A DNA stretch of 54,035 nucleotides from Prevotellaceae bacterium UBA1075 (GTDB lineage: Bacteria > Bacteroidota > Bacteroidia > Bacteroidales > Bacteroidaceae). The notes beneath the pieces were generated by a model. That model was not told where the DNA came from. It made no database searches and saw nothing but the letters and a program-made list of their open reading frames with translations. Numbering within the stretch: the stretch's first letter is position 1; each line of letters begins with the position of its first letter. The DNA lies in contig DCCS01000035.1 in the NCBI GenBank assembly GCA_002316015.1, forward strand, positions 1-54,035, written 5' to 3'. This document shows, piece by piece, positions 35,190-44,083 of this stretch. Position numbers and translations under genes: made by a program.

Positions 35190-36182
35190 ATGAGCAAGGA
35201 AAAATGGCAGGAAAAGGGATACGCCGACGAGCCGATTCCCGCAGGAACAGACCTCAAGGCTGAGATACGCCGCATGTGCAAGGAGAAGAACGCGGTCATC
35301 ATGGCGCACTACTACACGCAGGGGGAGATACAGGACATCGCCGACTTTGTGGGCGACAGCCTGGCCCTGGCACAGAAGGCCGCCAAGACGGACGCCGACA
35401 TCATCGTGATGTGCGGCGTGCACTTCATGGGCGAGACCAACAAGATTCTGTGTCCCGACAAGGTCGTGCTGGTGCCCGACCTGAACGCCAGGTGCTCGCT
35501 GGCCGAGAGCTGTCCCGCCGATGCCTTCGGGAAGTTTGTGAGGGAGCACCCCGACCACACCGTGATAAGCTACGTCAACACCACCGCCGCCGTCAAGGCC
35601 CTGACCGACGTGGTGGTCACAAGCAGCAACGCCAGGCAGATAGTGGAGTCGTTCCCCAAGGACGAGAAGATCATCTTCGCGCCCGACCAGAACCTGGGAG
35701 GCTACATCAACAGCATCACCGGCCGCGACATGCTCCTGTGGAACGGTGCCTGCCATGTGCACGAGAAGTTCTCGCTGGAGAAGATCCTGCAACTGAAGCG
35801 TGAGCACCCCGGCGCCAAGATACTGGCGCACCCCGAGTGCAAGGGCCCTGTGGTGAAGGTGGCCGACAAGGTGGGGTCCACCGCCGCGCTGCTCAAGTTC
35901 AGCATCTCAGACCCCGCCACCGAGTTTATCGTGGCCACCGAGAGCGGCATCCTGCACGAGATGCAGAAGGCCTGCCCGCAGAAGACCTTCATCCCCGCCC
36001 CGCCCAACGACAGCACCTGCGCCTGCAACGAGTGCAACTACATGAAGCTCATCACGATGGAGAAACTGTACAACTGCCTCAAGTACGAGTGGCCACAGGT
36101 GGAGGTGGACTCCGAGACCGCACGCGAGGCCGTGAAACCCATACAGCGCATGCTGGACATATCGTCCCGCCTGGGACTGTGA
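35190..36182 (+). CDS. nadA: Quinolinate synthase
   Basis: A 330-aa [4Fe-4S] enzyme condensing iminoaspartate (from NadB) with dihydroxyacetone phosphate to quinolinate. Cluster cysteines are Cys75 (VMCGVHF), Cys217 (HPECKG) and one of the C-terminal group CACNECNYM (277-282). Substrate motifs AHYYTQGEIQDIAD and FAPDQNLGGYI are also present. The frame is open to 34998, but that extension reads through the 22-bp array; ATG 35190 (MSKEKWQEKG) is chosen by homology. It functions with nadB at 24.2 kb. Confidence 0.96.
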   Translation: MSKEKWQEKGYADEPIPAGTDLKAEIRRMCKEKNAVIMAHYYTQGEIQDIADFVGDSLALAQKAAKTDADIIVMCGVHFMGETNKILCPDKVVLVPDLNARCSLAESCPADAFGKFVREHPDHTVISYVNTTAAVKALTDVVVTSSNARQIVESFPKDEKIIFAPDQNLGGYINSITGRDMLLWNGACHVHEKFSLEKILQLKREHPGAKILAHPECKGPVVKVADKVGSTAALLKFSISDPATEFIVATESGILHEMQKACPQKTFIPAPPNDSTCACNECNYMKLITMEKLYNCLKYEWPQVEVDSETAREAVKPIQRMLDISSRLGL

Positions 36183-36251
36183 GCGCGCCCTGCGGTGACG
36201 CTTCCGCCATAATGCGGTGACTGACAGAGGACAAAGAAAAAGAGGACACAC

Positions 36252-38510
36252 ATGGGAGAATTGCCACCACTGGTAAGCGACCTGGCCTACATACTCATCG
36301 TGGCCGGCGCAGTGACAATCGTGTTCAAACGGCTGCGCCAGCCCCTGGTGCTGGGCTATATAGTGGCCGGCTTCCTGGCCGGGCCGCACATGCCCTACAC
36401 CCCCAGCGTGAACGACCACACGGGCATCGGGGACTGGAGCCAGATAGGGGTCATCTTCATGATGTTCTCCCTGGGGCTGGAGTTCTCGGTCAAGAAGATT
36501 GCGAGGATGGGGCTGAAGCCCATAGCCTCGGCCCTGCTCATCATGGCATGCATGGTGAGCGTGGGCAGCGCGGTGGGGCTCGCCTTCGGCTGGGGCAGCA
36601 TGGACCGCATGTTCCTGGGTGGCATGCTGGCCATGAGCAGCACCACCATCATCTACAAGGTGTTCGGCGACCTGGGGCTGAGCAACAGGAAATTCGCCTC
36701 GTCGGTGCTCTCGGTGCTCGTCCTCGAGGACATCCTGGGCATCCTGCTCATGGTGATACTGAGCACAATGGCTGTGAGCAACGGCGTGAGCGGCAACCAG
36801 TTGCTGGGCTGCATCCTGCGCCTGGCCTTCTTCCTCGTGCTGTGGTTTATCGTGGGCGTGTGGCTGGTGCCCGTGTTCCTGCGCCGCGCGCGCAGGTACA
36901 TCAACGCCGAGACGCTGGTGGTGGTGTGCGTGGGACTGTGCTTCCTGATGGTGGTCATAGCGGCAGGCGTGGGCTACAGCGCGGCCTTCGGGGCCTTCAT
37001 GATGGGAAGCATCCTGGCCGAGACCCTGGAGGCCGAGCGCATCGACCACGCCGTGACACCGCTCAAGGATCTCTTTGGCGCCATCTTCTTCGTGTCGGTG
37101 GGCATGCTGGTTGACCCCATGGTACTCCTCCAGTACTGGCTTCCCATACTGGTCATCTCGCTGGCTGTGGTGGTGGGGCAGATGGTGTTTGGGAGCCTGA
37201 GTTTCCTGGTCACCGGCAACTCCCTGCACGACAGCATCTGGGGCGGTTTCTCGCTGACGCAGATAGGCGAGTTCGCGTTCATCATCGCCGCCCTTGGGCA
37301 GAGCCTGCATGTGACCAGCCCCTTCCTGTACCCGGTGGTGGTGGCGGTGAGCATCCTCACCACATTCATCACCCCCTATGCCATCCGGCTGGCCGACCCC
37401 GCCTGCCGGCTGGTGCAGAGGCTGCTGCCCGCCGACATGACAGAGCGCATGGCAGAGCGCGGACGCAGCATGCGCGAGGCCATCCCCACGCTGAGCGGGG
37501 TGGGCGCGGCCTGGAACGGCTATCTGCGTGCCATACTGGTACAGTCGGGAGCCTACCTCACCCTGTGCGTGGCGTTCATCCTGTTCAGTTTCGCCACCCT
37601 GCTTCCGCTCGCGCGCCATCTGCTCACCCACTGGCCCGGCAACATTGCGTGCGGCCTTGTGACCCTGCTGCTGGTGTCGCCGTGCGTGCGCCCCATCGTG
37701 ATGCGCCGCAGCCACTCGGCCTTTGCCCAGGAGATCCTGGGCACCGGCAGGATGCATGCCCTGTGCTTCCGTGTGGTGGGCCTGGCCAGGTTTGCCCTGG
37801 GCTGCGCCATTATCTATTATATCCTCAATTTCCTGTCACCCTTCTGGTGGGTGTGGCACATCATGGCCAGTGTCGCGATCACGCTGGCCATCATGTCCAG
37901 CAGGTGGGTCAAATGGCTCAGCATCAAGCTTGAGCGCACCTTCATGCAGAACCTCAGGAGCCGCGAGCAGAACAGCGCCACCGAATACGGACGCTGCCTC
38001 ATGGGGCACGACCTGCACATCGCGCGCGTGGAGGTGCCCCACAACACACGCTGGGGAGGGCGCACACTGGCCCAGCTCAGCCTGGGCAGCAGCGAGCACA
38101 TCAATGTGGTGGCCGTCATCAGGGGGCACCTGCGCATCAACATCCCCAGCGCCAACAACTGCATCTATCCCGGTGACATCATCGAGGTGGCGGGCGACGA
38201 CACATCGATAGGCCATCTTCAGAGCCGCCTGTCACAGGAAGTATATGACCCAGGAGGCGAGGACATCCCACACAACACACTGTCGCTCAAGAGGATCAAA
38301 CTTGGAGAGGAGAGCACGCTGTGCGGGCACACCCTGGCCGAGACCAACTTCCGCACACGCTACTCCTGCATGGTGATAGGCCGCGAGATGGAAAACGGCG
38401 AACTGGCCATCGTGGAGCCGCAACGGCCCTTCGAGGCCGGCGACATCCTGTGGGTGGCAGGCGAGGACGAATACCTGAGGCTACTGCGCACGGTCATGTG
38501 CAACGAATGA
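36252..38510 (+). CDS. CPA2-family monovalent cation:proton antiporter with RCK_C domains
   Basis: A 752-aa membrane protein. The first ~390 residues form a KefB/Na+-H+ exchanger domain with LGYIVAGFLAGPHMPYTPS, MMFSLGLEFS and 'AMSSTTIIYKVF'. A second hydrophobic block (about 415-550) follows, and the cytoplasmic C-terminus has two TrkA-C-like (RCK_C) domains, one with 'YPGDIIEVAGDD' and one with 'FEAGDILWVAGEDEYL'. No full Rossmann RCK_N is visible. The role is K+ or Na+ exchange for protons; ion choice is not decidable. It follows nadA by 69 bp. Confidence 0.9.
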   Translation: MGELPPLVSDLAYILIVAGAVTIVFKRLRQPLVLGYIVAGFLAGPHMPYTPSVNDHTGIGDWSQIGVIFMMFSLGLEFSVKKIARMGLKPIASALLIMACMVSVGSAVGLAFGWGSMDRMFLGGMLAMSSTTIIYKVFGDLGLSNRKFASSVLSVLVLEDILGILLMVILSTMAVSNGVSGNQLLGCILRLAFFLVLWFIVGVWLVPVFLRRARRYINAETLVVVCVGLCFLMVVIAAGVGYSAAFGAFMMGSILAETLEAERIDHAVTPLKDLFGAIFFVSVGMLVDPMVLLQYWLPILVISLAVVVGQMVFGSLSFLVTGNSLHDSIWGGFSLTQIGEFAFIIAALGQSLHVTSPFLYPVVVAVSILTTFITPYAIRLADPACRLVQRLLPADMTERMAERGRSMREAIPTLSGVGAAWNGYLRAILVQSGAYLTLCVAFILFSFATLLPLARHLLTHWPGNIACGLVTLLLVSPCVRPIVMRRSHSAFAQEILGTGRMHALCFRVVGLARFALGCAIIYYILNFLSPFWWVWHIMASVAITLAIMSSRWVKWLSIKLERTFMQNLRSREQNSATEYGRCLMGHDLHIARVEVPHNTRWGGRTLAQLSLGSSEHINVVAVIRGHLRINIPSANNCIYPGDIIEVAGDDTSIGHLQSRLSQEVYDPGGEDIPHNTLSLKRIKLGEESTLCGHTLAETNFRTRYSCMVIGREMENGELAIVEPQRPFEAGDILWVAGEDEYLRLLRTVMCNE

Positions 38511-38585
38511 GCGGCACGTGCGCCAGGACTGACACCTGGAGCACATTTCCCCGCACGATTATCTTACAACACTAACCCTAAAGCA

Positions 38586-40607
38586 ATGAAGAGATTTCCC
38601 AACACCAGAAGGATGTGGACGCTCACACTCGCCACCATCCTGTGGGCAGGCACACTATGGGCCGGGGTGAACCCCAAGCCCTTTGTGGTGCCCGAACTGA
38701 AAGAGTGGACGGGCAGCGAAGGCTCCACCGCCCTCACAGGCCGCATAATCGTCAAGAGCGGCAAGCTGCGCGACGTGGCACAGACGCTGGCAAGCGACTA
38801 CGGACAACTGACGGGCAAGCCCCTCGCCGTGGCCACAGGAACGGCAAAGGCCGGCGACATCGTGCTCGCCCTCAAGAACGACAAGGCCCTGGGCCAGGAG
38901 GGCTACCGCATGGACATCGGCAGCACGGTCACACTCACCGCCGCCACGCCCCTGGGCATCCTGTGGGCCACACGCACGCTGCTGCAGATGTGCGAGCAGT
39001 CCGGCGGCAAGGGCCTGCCCAGGGGCAGGGTGGCCGACGCGCCCGACTATCGCCTGCGCGGTTTCATGATTGACTGCGGGCGCAAGTTCATTCCCATGTC
39101 GTATCTGCGCAACCTGGCCAAGGTGATGTCATACTACAAGATGAACACGCTGCAGATCCACCTTAACGACAATGGGTTCCGCAAATACTTCGGTGACGAC
39201 TGGAGCCGCACGCAGGCGGGCTTCCGCATGGAGTGCGACACCTATCCGGGCTTGACCTCGAAGGACGGCCACTACACCAAGCGGGAGTTTGTCGCCCTGC
39301 AGGAACTGGCTGCGCAATATGGGGTAGAGGTTATCCCCGAAATAGACGCTCCCGCCCACGCCCTGGCCTTCACCCAGTACAGGCCCTCGCTGGGCAGCAA
39401 GGAGTATGGCATGGATCACCTGGACCTCTTCAACCCCGATGTGTATGACTTCATGGACGGCCTGTGGCGGGAGTACCTGGGCGGCAAGGAGCCTGTGTTC
39501 CGCGGGCCGCGCGTGCACATAGGCACCGACGAGTACTCGAATGCCAAGAAGGAAGTGGTGGAGAAGTTCCGCGCGTTCACCGACCGTTACATACGCCTGG
39601 TGGAGAGTTACGGCAAGCAGGCCGTGGTGTGGGGCGCGCTCACACATGCCAAGGGGGACACGCCCGTAAAGCACGACAACGTGCTGATGGACATCTGGTA
39701 CAACGGGTATGCCGACCCTGCGGAGATGAAGGAGCAGGGATACAAACTGGTGTGCATCCCCGATGGCCTCACGTACATTGTGCCGGCGGCCGGCTACTAC
39801 TATGACTACCTCAACTGCCAGTACCTGTATGAGCACTGGACACCGGCCGTGATAGGCAACCGCACCTTTGACGAGAAAGACCCGGCCATCGAGGGGGGCA
39901 TGTTTGCCGTGTGGAACGACATCGCCGGCAACGGCATCACGGTCAAGGACATACACCACCGCGCGTTTCCCGCCATTCAGACCATCGCGCTGAAGTGCTG
40001 GACAGGCAAGCACACAACCCTCCCCTATGCCGACTATGACCGGCTGCGCAAGACCCTGGGCGAGGCACCGGGCGTGAACGAGCTGGGACGGCTGGGGACG
40101 AAGGGCAGTGTGGTGCTGGAGAAGAGCGGCCTGGCCCCGGGCGAGCAGCTGGAGGCCGAGGAGATAGGATATGACTATGCCGTGACATTCACCATCAACG
40201 GAAAGCAGGAGGAGAAGGGCACCGAGCTGCTGCGCTCCCAAAACGCGGTGGTGTACCTCTCTGACCCCAGGCAGGGCAAGCTGGGATTCGAGCGCGAGGG
40301 CTACCTCAACACCTTCAACTACCGCATCCCCGCAGGCGAGAGACACACGCTCACCATCGAGGGCACCAACAGGGCGACACGCTTGCTGGTGGACGGCAAA
40401 CTGAGGGAGGAACTGGGCCCCAAGCCGCTCTACATAGTGCGTCCGCAGGACAGGGCACACTACCAGGTGGAGGGAACCTTCACCTATGAGCCCGAGGTAT
40501 ATGAGCCCTCTGGACAGATATCATACCAGCGCACCCTGGTATTCCCCCTGCGCAAGGCAGGCCAGTTCAAGAGCACCATCAGCGACCTCAAGGTGGAGGT
40601 GAGGTAA
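38586..40607 (+). CDS. Beta-N-acetylhexosaminidase, GH20
   Basis: A 673-aa secreted enzyme that removes terminal GlcNAc or GalNAc from glycans by substrate-assisted catalysis. It has a signal peptide (TLTLATILWAGTLWA), a GH20b N-terminal domain (about 25-150), the TIM barrel starting GFMIDCGRKFIPM, 'EVIPEIDAPAHALAF', and the catalytic pair Asp315-Glu316 in HIGTDEYS. The last ~150 residues form a beta-sandwich-like tail. In Bacteroidales such enzymes attack mucin or host N-glycans. It follows the antiporter gene by 75 bp. A second glycosidase (GH18) is at the left edge of the window but far away. Confidence 0.94.
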   Translation: MKRFPNTRRMWTLTLATILWAGTLWAGVNPKPFVVPELKEWTGSEGSTALTGRIIVKSGKLRDVAQTLASDYGQLTGKPLAVATGTAKAGDIVLALKNDKALGQEGYRMDIGSTVTLTAATPLGILWATRTLLQMCEQSGGKGLPRGRVADAPDYRLRGFMIDCGRKFIPMSYLRNLAKVMSYYKMNTLQIHLNDNGFRKYFGDDWSRTQAGFRMECDTYPGLTSKDGHYTKREFVALQELAAQYGVEVIPEIDAPAHALAFTQYRPSLGSKEYGMDHLDLFNPDVYDFMDGLWREYLGGKEPVFRGPRVHIGTDEYSNAKKEVVEKFRAFTDRYIRLVESYGKQAVVWGALTHAKGDTPVKHDNVLMDIWYNGYADPAEMKEQGYKLVCIPDGLTYIVPAAGYYYDYLNCQYLYEHWTPAVIGNRTFDEKDPAIEGGMFAVWNDIAGNGITVKDIHHRAFPAIQTIALKCWTGKHTTLPYADYDRLRKTLGEAPGVNELGRLGTKGSVVLEKSGLAPGEQLEAEEIGYDYAVTFTINGKQEEKGTELLRSQNAVVYLSDPRQGKLGFEREGYLNTFNYRIPAGERHTLTIEGTNRATRLLVDGKLREELGPKPLYIVRPQDRAHYQVEGTFTYEPEVYEPSGQISYQRTLVFPLRKAGQFKSTISDLKVEVR

Positions 40608-40616
40608 CGAAAAGAA

Positions 40617-40646
40617 GCCCCCTCCCCGCCTCCTCCCGGGAGGGGC
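40617..40646 (+). terminator. GC-rich hairpin after the GH20 gene
   Basis: GCCCCCTCCC (40617-40626) pairs with GGGAGGGGC (40638-40646) with a one-base bulge, 10 bp after the stop. The tail is ATTATAT, without a T-run. Confidence 0.45.
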
Positions 40647-40653
40647 ATTATAT

Positions 40654-40741
40654 GCAGCGCGCCGCATTGGCTGTCGCACCGTGGTGTGATGGACAACGCA
40701 GCGCGCTGCATTGGCTGCCGCACCGTGGCGCGTTTCACAAC
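40654..40741. repeat. 22-nt tandem repeat array, locus B
   Basis: Four 22-nt units start at 40654, 40676, 40698 and 40720. Units 1 and 3 (GCAGCGCGCYGCATTGGCTG) match the core of the locus A array at 20.7 kb; units 2 and 4 begin GCACCGTGG and end ACAAC. The array sits between the GH20 gene and the convergent pyrH. Confidence 0.8.
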
Positions 40742-40748
40742 AGACATT

Positions 40749-40820
40749 GGAACACGCGGGACAAGACGTACTGTATTCGTCTGCGTAGGCAGGGCATGTC
40801 CGCCTTGTCCCGCGCGTTCC
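40749..40820. repeat. 17-bp inverted repeat in the GH20-pyrH gap
   Basis: Arms GGAACACGCGGGACAAG (40749-40765) and CTTGTCCCGCGCGTTCC (40804-40820) are complementary with a single mismatch and a 38-nt loop. It lies directly after repeat locus B. Confidence 0.75.
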
Positions 40821-40883
40821 TGTGTTCTTGCCATATACGCAAAGGCCGTGCCCAAGTACAGCAACGTGGCACCAGAAAGGCAA

Positions 40884-40904
40884 CCCCACCCTCCTGGGGT
40901 GGGG
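40884..40904 (-). terminator. Candidate terminator after pyrH
   Basis: CCCCACCC (40884-40891) pairs with GGGTGGGG (40897-40904) around a 5-nt loop. On the minus strand it is followed by TTGCCTTTCT. It lies 36 bp past the pyrH stop. Confidence 0.5.
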
Positions 40905-40939
40905 CAAGAGGGAGGCTTGGGCTTGCCCTCACCCTGCCC

Positions 40940-41650
40940 TCAGTTATGCACCAGGGTGCCTATCTCCTCGCCCCCGATGACCTTCTTCAGATTGCCGGGG
41001 ATGTCCATGTTGAACACATAGATGGGCAGGTCGTTCTGCATGCACATGGCCGTGGCGGTGATGTCCATCACCTTGAGCCCGCACTGTATGACCTCGCTGT
41101 AGGTGATGTCGTGGAACTTGGTGGCGGTGGGGTCTTTCTCGGGGTCGGCCGTGTAGATGCCGTCCACACGCGTGCCCTTGAGCATCACGTCGGCCTCTAT
41201 CTCTATGCCGCGCAGGGACGAGCCGGTGTCGGTGGTGAAGTAGGGGTTGCCTGTGCCGCCGCTCATGATGGCCACGGCACCCTGCTCCATGGCCTCGATA
41301 GCCTTCCACTTGCTGTAGAACTCGCCTATGGGCTCCATGCGTATGGCTGTGAGCACACGGTTCTTTTGCCCCGCTGCATCGAGCGCGCTGCTCAGGGCCA
41401 GCGAGTTGATGACGGTGGCGCACATGCCCATCTGGTCACCCTTCACGCGGTCGAAGCCCTTTCCTGCCCCGCTCAGCCCCCGGAATATGTTGCCGCCGCC
41501 TATCACGATGCCTATCTGCACGCCCATGTCGGCAATCTCCTTGATTTGCGAGGCATACTCTTTGAGTCTCTGCGTGTCGATACCATACCCTTGCCGTCCC
41601 ATCAGGCTCTCGCCCGAGAGTTTCAGCAGTATTCTCCGGAACTTCTTCAT
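40940..41650 (-). CDS. pyrH: UMP kinase
   Basis: A 236-aa hexameric kinase phosphorylating UMP to UDP, essential for pyrimidine nucleotides. Amino-acid-kinase motifs: LLKLSGESLMG at the N-terminus, IGGGNIFRG near residue 53, MSGGTGNPYFTTDT near 135, and GTRVDGIYTADPEKDP. Length is normal. The reading frame stays open upstream to 41821, but ATG 41650 (MKKFRRILLKLSG) is preceded by an AGGAGAG ribosome-binding sequence and fits homology. It lies downstream of birA with a 32-bp gap on the same strand. Confidence 0.96.
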   Translation of the reverse strand: MKKFRRILLKLSGESLMGRQGYGIDTQRLKEYASQIKEIADMGVQIGIVIGGGNIFRGLSGAGKGFDRVKGDQMGMCATVINSLALSSALDAAGQKNRVLTAIRMEPIGEFYSKWKAIEAMEQGAVAIMSGGTGNPYFTTDTGSSLRGIEIEADVMLKGTRVDGIYTADPEKDPTATKFHDITYSEVIQCGLKVMDITATAMCMQNDLPIYVFNMDIPGNLKKVIGGEEIGTLVHN

Positions 41651-41682
41651 TTTCTCTCTCCTTATATTATATATATAATGTG

Positions 41683-42486
41683 TCAGATGATGTACTTGAC
41701 CTCGCCGAAGGCATACTTGCGCTCCGTGCCCATGCGGTCGGCCAGGACCAGGTGGCCGTCGGGCTGTATGTCCCGTATCATGCCCTCGAAGGTGCCGCCT
41801 TGGCCGGCATACCTGTGCCATTCCCGCAGGCGATAGACGCGGCTCATGTACTGCTCGTGCAGGATGTCATATTCTCCATGCTCCAGCCAGTACAGGCAGT
41901 TGCGGAAGCATGACAGCACCCTGGCGAGCACCTCCACACGCGGAAAGTCCCGCCCCGCGACCAGGCTCAGCGAGGTAGGGTTGGGCGCGTCACTCAGGAA
42001 ACGGGTCTGTCTCACATTGATCCCCACACCTATCACCGAGCGTTCCACCAGCCGTCCGCTCAGGTCATTCTCGATGAGCATCCCGCATATCTTGCCGTCC
42101 TGGTGATAGATGTCATTGGGCCACTTGACGGTAAAGGCTGCGTCAGTGCTGTCCGCCAAGTCCCTCACGGCCTGCTCCAGCCCTATGGCCACACCCAGCG
42201 ACATGGCTTCGGAAAGCGCGAACATGCGGTTGGCACGCAGCCCCATAGGGTGCAGGCACAGGCTGAATGTGAGGTTGCACCCGTCCTGCGACTCCCAGTG
42301 ATTGGTACCCGAACCGCGCCCTGCCGTCTGCCGGTCGGTGATGACCAGGGTAGTGTGTCCGCTGAGAGCATCACGATGCTCACGCGCCCAAGTGTTGGTG
42401 GACGCGGTACTTGCTATGGCCTGCACCTCCAGGCCTGGCCACATGGTGGCGAGCAGGGGCTGCCACTGGCTGATGTCCTCGGTCAT
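41683..42486 (-). CDS. birA: Biotin--[acetyl-CoA-carboxylase] ligase
   Basis: A 267-aa single-function biotin protein ligase that adenylates biotin and attaches it to carboxylase lysines. The catalytic motifs QTAGRGSGTNHWES (biotinyl-AMP loop), KWPNDIYHQDGKICGML and GVGINVRQT are present. There is no N-terminal DNA-binding domain, so it is not a repressor. ATG 42486 overlaps the yraN stop as ATGA; an ATG at 42495 is possible. Part of the yraN-birA(-pyrH) unit. Confidence 0.92.
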   Translation of the reverse strand: MTEDISQWQPLLATMWPGLEVQAIASTASTNTWAREHRDALSGHTTLVITDRQTAGRGSGTNHWESQDGCNLTFSLCLHPMGLRANRMFALSEAMSLGVAIGLEQAVRDLADSTDAAFTVKWPNDIYHQDGKICGMLIENDLSGRLVERSVIGVGINVRQTRFLSDAPNPTSLSLVAGRDFPRVEVLARVLSCFRNCLYWLEHGEYDILHEQYMSRVYRLREWHRYAGQGGTFEGMIRDIQPDGHLVLADRMGTERKYAFGEVKYII

Positions 42487-42848
42487 CTGTACCATATGGG
42501 GGAGCGGAATGCGTCGACAATGTGGTTGACCCGGCGGTTCTGGCCCAGCACGGTGATGATGTCAAAGCGCACGGGAAGGTCGATGCGGTTGAGCCTCACA
42601 TAGGCGTCGGCGGCCAGCACTATGCGCCGTATCTTGGGCATGGAGACGGCATCCTCGGGCTTGCCGAAGCGCGCGTCGCGGCGGGTCTTCACCTCCACGA
42701 TGACCAGCACACCGTCCCGCTCGGCCACAATGTCGAGTTCCTTGTGCCCGCTGCGCCAGTTGCGGTCAATGATGCGGTAGCCCTCGCGCACGAGATAGTC
42801 GGCCGCGTCATCCTCGCCGGTACGCCCCAAGTCGTTGTGCTCTGCCAT
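42483..42848 (-). CDS. yraN: UPF0102/YraN family nuclease-like protein
   Basis: A 121-aa member of UPF0102, which has a restriction-endonuclease-like fold. The pattern GEDDAADYLVREGYRIIDRNWR, then ELDIVAERDGVLVIVEVKTR shows the family's E-x-D...E-V-K core. The biological role is unresolved. It leads the birA unit and is transcribed away from tadA from a compact divergent promoter region. Confidence 0.92.
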   Translation of the reverse strand: MAEHNDLGRTGEDDAADYLVREGYRIIDRNWRSGHKELDIVAERDGVLVIVEVKTRRDARFGKPEDAVSMPKIRRIVLAADAYVRLNRIDLPVRFDIITVLGQNRRVNHIVDAFRSPIWYR

Positions 42849-42865
42849 TTCACTTAATCTTTATA

Positions 42866-42896
42866 TTTGCAAAATTAGGGAAAAAACGTAACTTTG
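42866..42896 (+). promoter_or_regulatory. Promoter of tadA, interlocked with yraN promoter
   Basis: TTTG (42866-42869), a 19-bp spacer and TAACTTTG (42889-42896) match the Bacteroidetes consensus exactly. On the minus strand TAATTTTG (42870-42877) sits inside the same spacer and can serve yraN, so the two promoters overlap and probably compete. Confidence 0.75.
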
Positions 42897-42920
42897 CCAG
42901 CCGACACAGCACGAAAAGCG

Positions 42921-43355
42921 ATGAACGAGGACGAGATATACATGCGCCAGGCACTGGCCGAGGCACGGGCGGCCGAGCGCGAGGGAGAGATTCCCATAGG
43001 GGCAGTCATCGTGTGCCGGGGACGCGTCATAGCCCGCGCGCACAATCTCACCGAGCGGCTCCATGACGTGACTGCCCATGCCGAGATGCAGGCCATCACA
43101 GCCGCAGCCGAGTATCTGGGCGGGAAATATCTGACGGACTGCACGCTGTACGTCACCGTGGAGCCGTGTCCCATGTGCGCCGGGGCACTGGGATGGACAC
43201 AGTTGAGCCGGGTGGTATATGGCACGGGCGACGAGAAGCGCGGCTTCCTGCTCTATGCCCCGCGCGTGCTGCACCCAAAGACGGTGCTCCAGGGCGGCGT
43301 GCTCGAGCAGGAGTGCAAGGCCATCATGCAGGGCTTCTTCCGCAAGAGAAGGTAA
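42921..43355 (+). CDS. tadA: tRNA-specific adenosine deaminase-like nucleoside deaminase
   Basis: A 144-aa zinc deaminase. The zinc ligands are His53 with catalytic Glu55 (HAEM) and PCPMC with Cys83 and Cys86. TadA converts A34 of tRNA-Arg(ACG) to inosine. The ATG at 42921 is used because a more upstream in-frame ATG (42894) lies inside the -7 element. Some Bacteroidetes paralogues deaminate free nucleobases, so the tRNA role is likely but not certain. Confidence 0.9.
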   Translation: MNEDEIYMRQALAEARAAEREGEIPIGAVIVCRGRVIARAHNLTERLHDVTAHAEMQAITAAAEYLGGKYLTDCTLYVTVEPCPMCAGALGWTQLSRVVYGTGDEKRGFLLYAPRVLHPKTVLQGGVLEQECKAIMQGFFRKRR

Positions 43356-43586
43356 AAGGCACCCCTGCAAGTTCCCGCCGGATGGGGTGGGGGAGAGGGG
43401 GTGAGAGGCTGCCTCGCCTTCATGGAATTGCTTTCTTGAGGAAACAGAAAACACATGTCCCTGGCATGATTTAAGGGGGTTTCCCAAAATGTATTTGTGA
43501 TTTCCTGTAGTCTTTAGCCTTACTTTGCGTCTAATGGTCAGAACATGCTTAACGAAACGAAGTAGAAAATAACGCATACCAAGACA

Positions 43587-44078
43587 ATGGACACAACAGA
43601 ACAGCAATTCGCCGAGACCATCCGCCGGCACAAGAGCACCATATACACCGTGTGCTACATGTTCTCGAAAGACAACGACGAAGTGGGCGACATGTTCCAG
43701 GAGGTGCTCGTCAACCTGTGGAAAGGCTTCCCGGGTTTTCATGGAGAGAGCGACATAAAGACGTGGATCTACCGCATAGCCCTGAACACCTGCATCTCAC
43801 TCGACCGCAAGAAGAAGAGGCGCTGGAAGACCGTCTCGCTGCCGATGAACATCAACCTCTACCACGACAACGACCACGACACCCGTCAGGTGAAGATGCT
43901 CTATGACCGCATCACCCGGCTCGGCCTTTTCGACAGGCCCATCATCCTGCTTTGGCTTGATGCCGTTCCCTACGATGAGATAGCCAGGATAGTGGGCTTG
44001 ACCACAAAGAACGTGTCAGTAAGGCTTGTCCGAATACGCGAGGAACTGAAGAAAATGAATGACAAACAAAACGACTGA
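43587..44078 (+). CDS. ECF-type RNA polymerase sigma factor
   Basis: A 163-aa sigma-70 family protein with region 2 (about 5-80: IYTVCYMFSKDNDEVGDMFQEV..., with IKTWIYRIALN) and region 4 (about 105-160: DEIARIVGLTTKNVSVRLVRIREEL, the -35-binding helix-turn-helix). No region 3, typical of ECF sigmas. It is followed after 5 bp by a four-helix membrane protein that may be its anti-sigma. The 231-bp gap before it has only a weak TTACTTTG element (43522 region) and no gene. It may control the adjacent effector-like cluster, but no shared promoter was established. Confidence 0.92.
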   Translation: MDTTEQQFAETIRRHKSTIYTVCYMFSKDNDEVGDMFQEVLVNLWKGFPGFHGESDIKTWIYRIALNTCISLDRKKKRRWKTVSLPMNINLYHDNDHDTRQVKMLYDRITRLGLFDRPIILLWLDAVPYDEIARIVGLTTKNVSVRLVRIREELKKMNDKQND

Positions 44079-44083
44079 GCATT

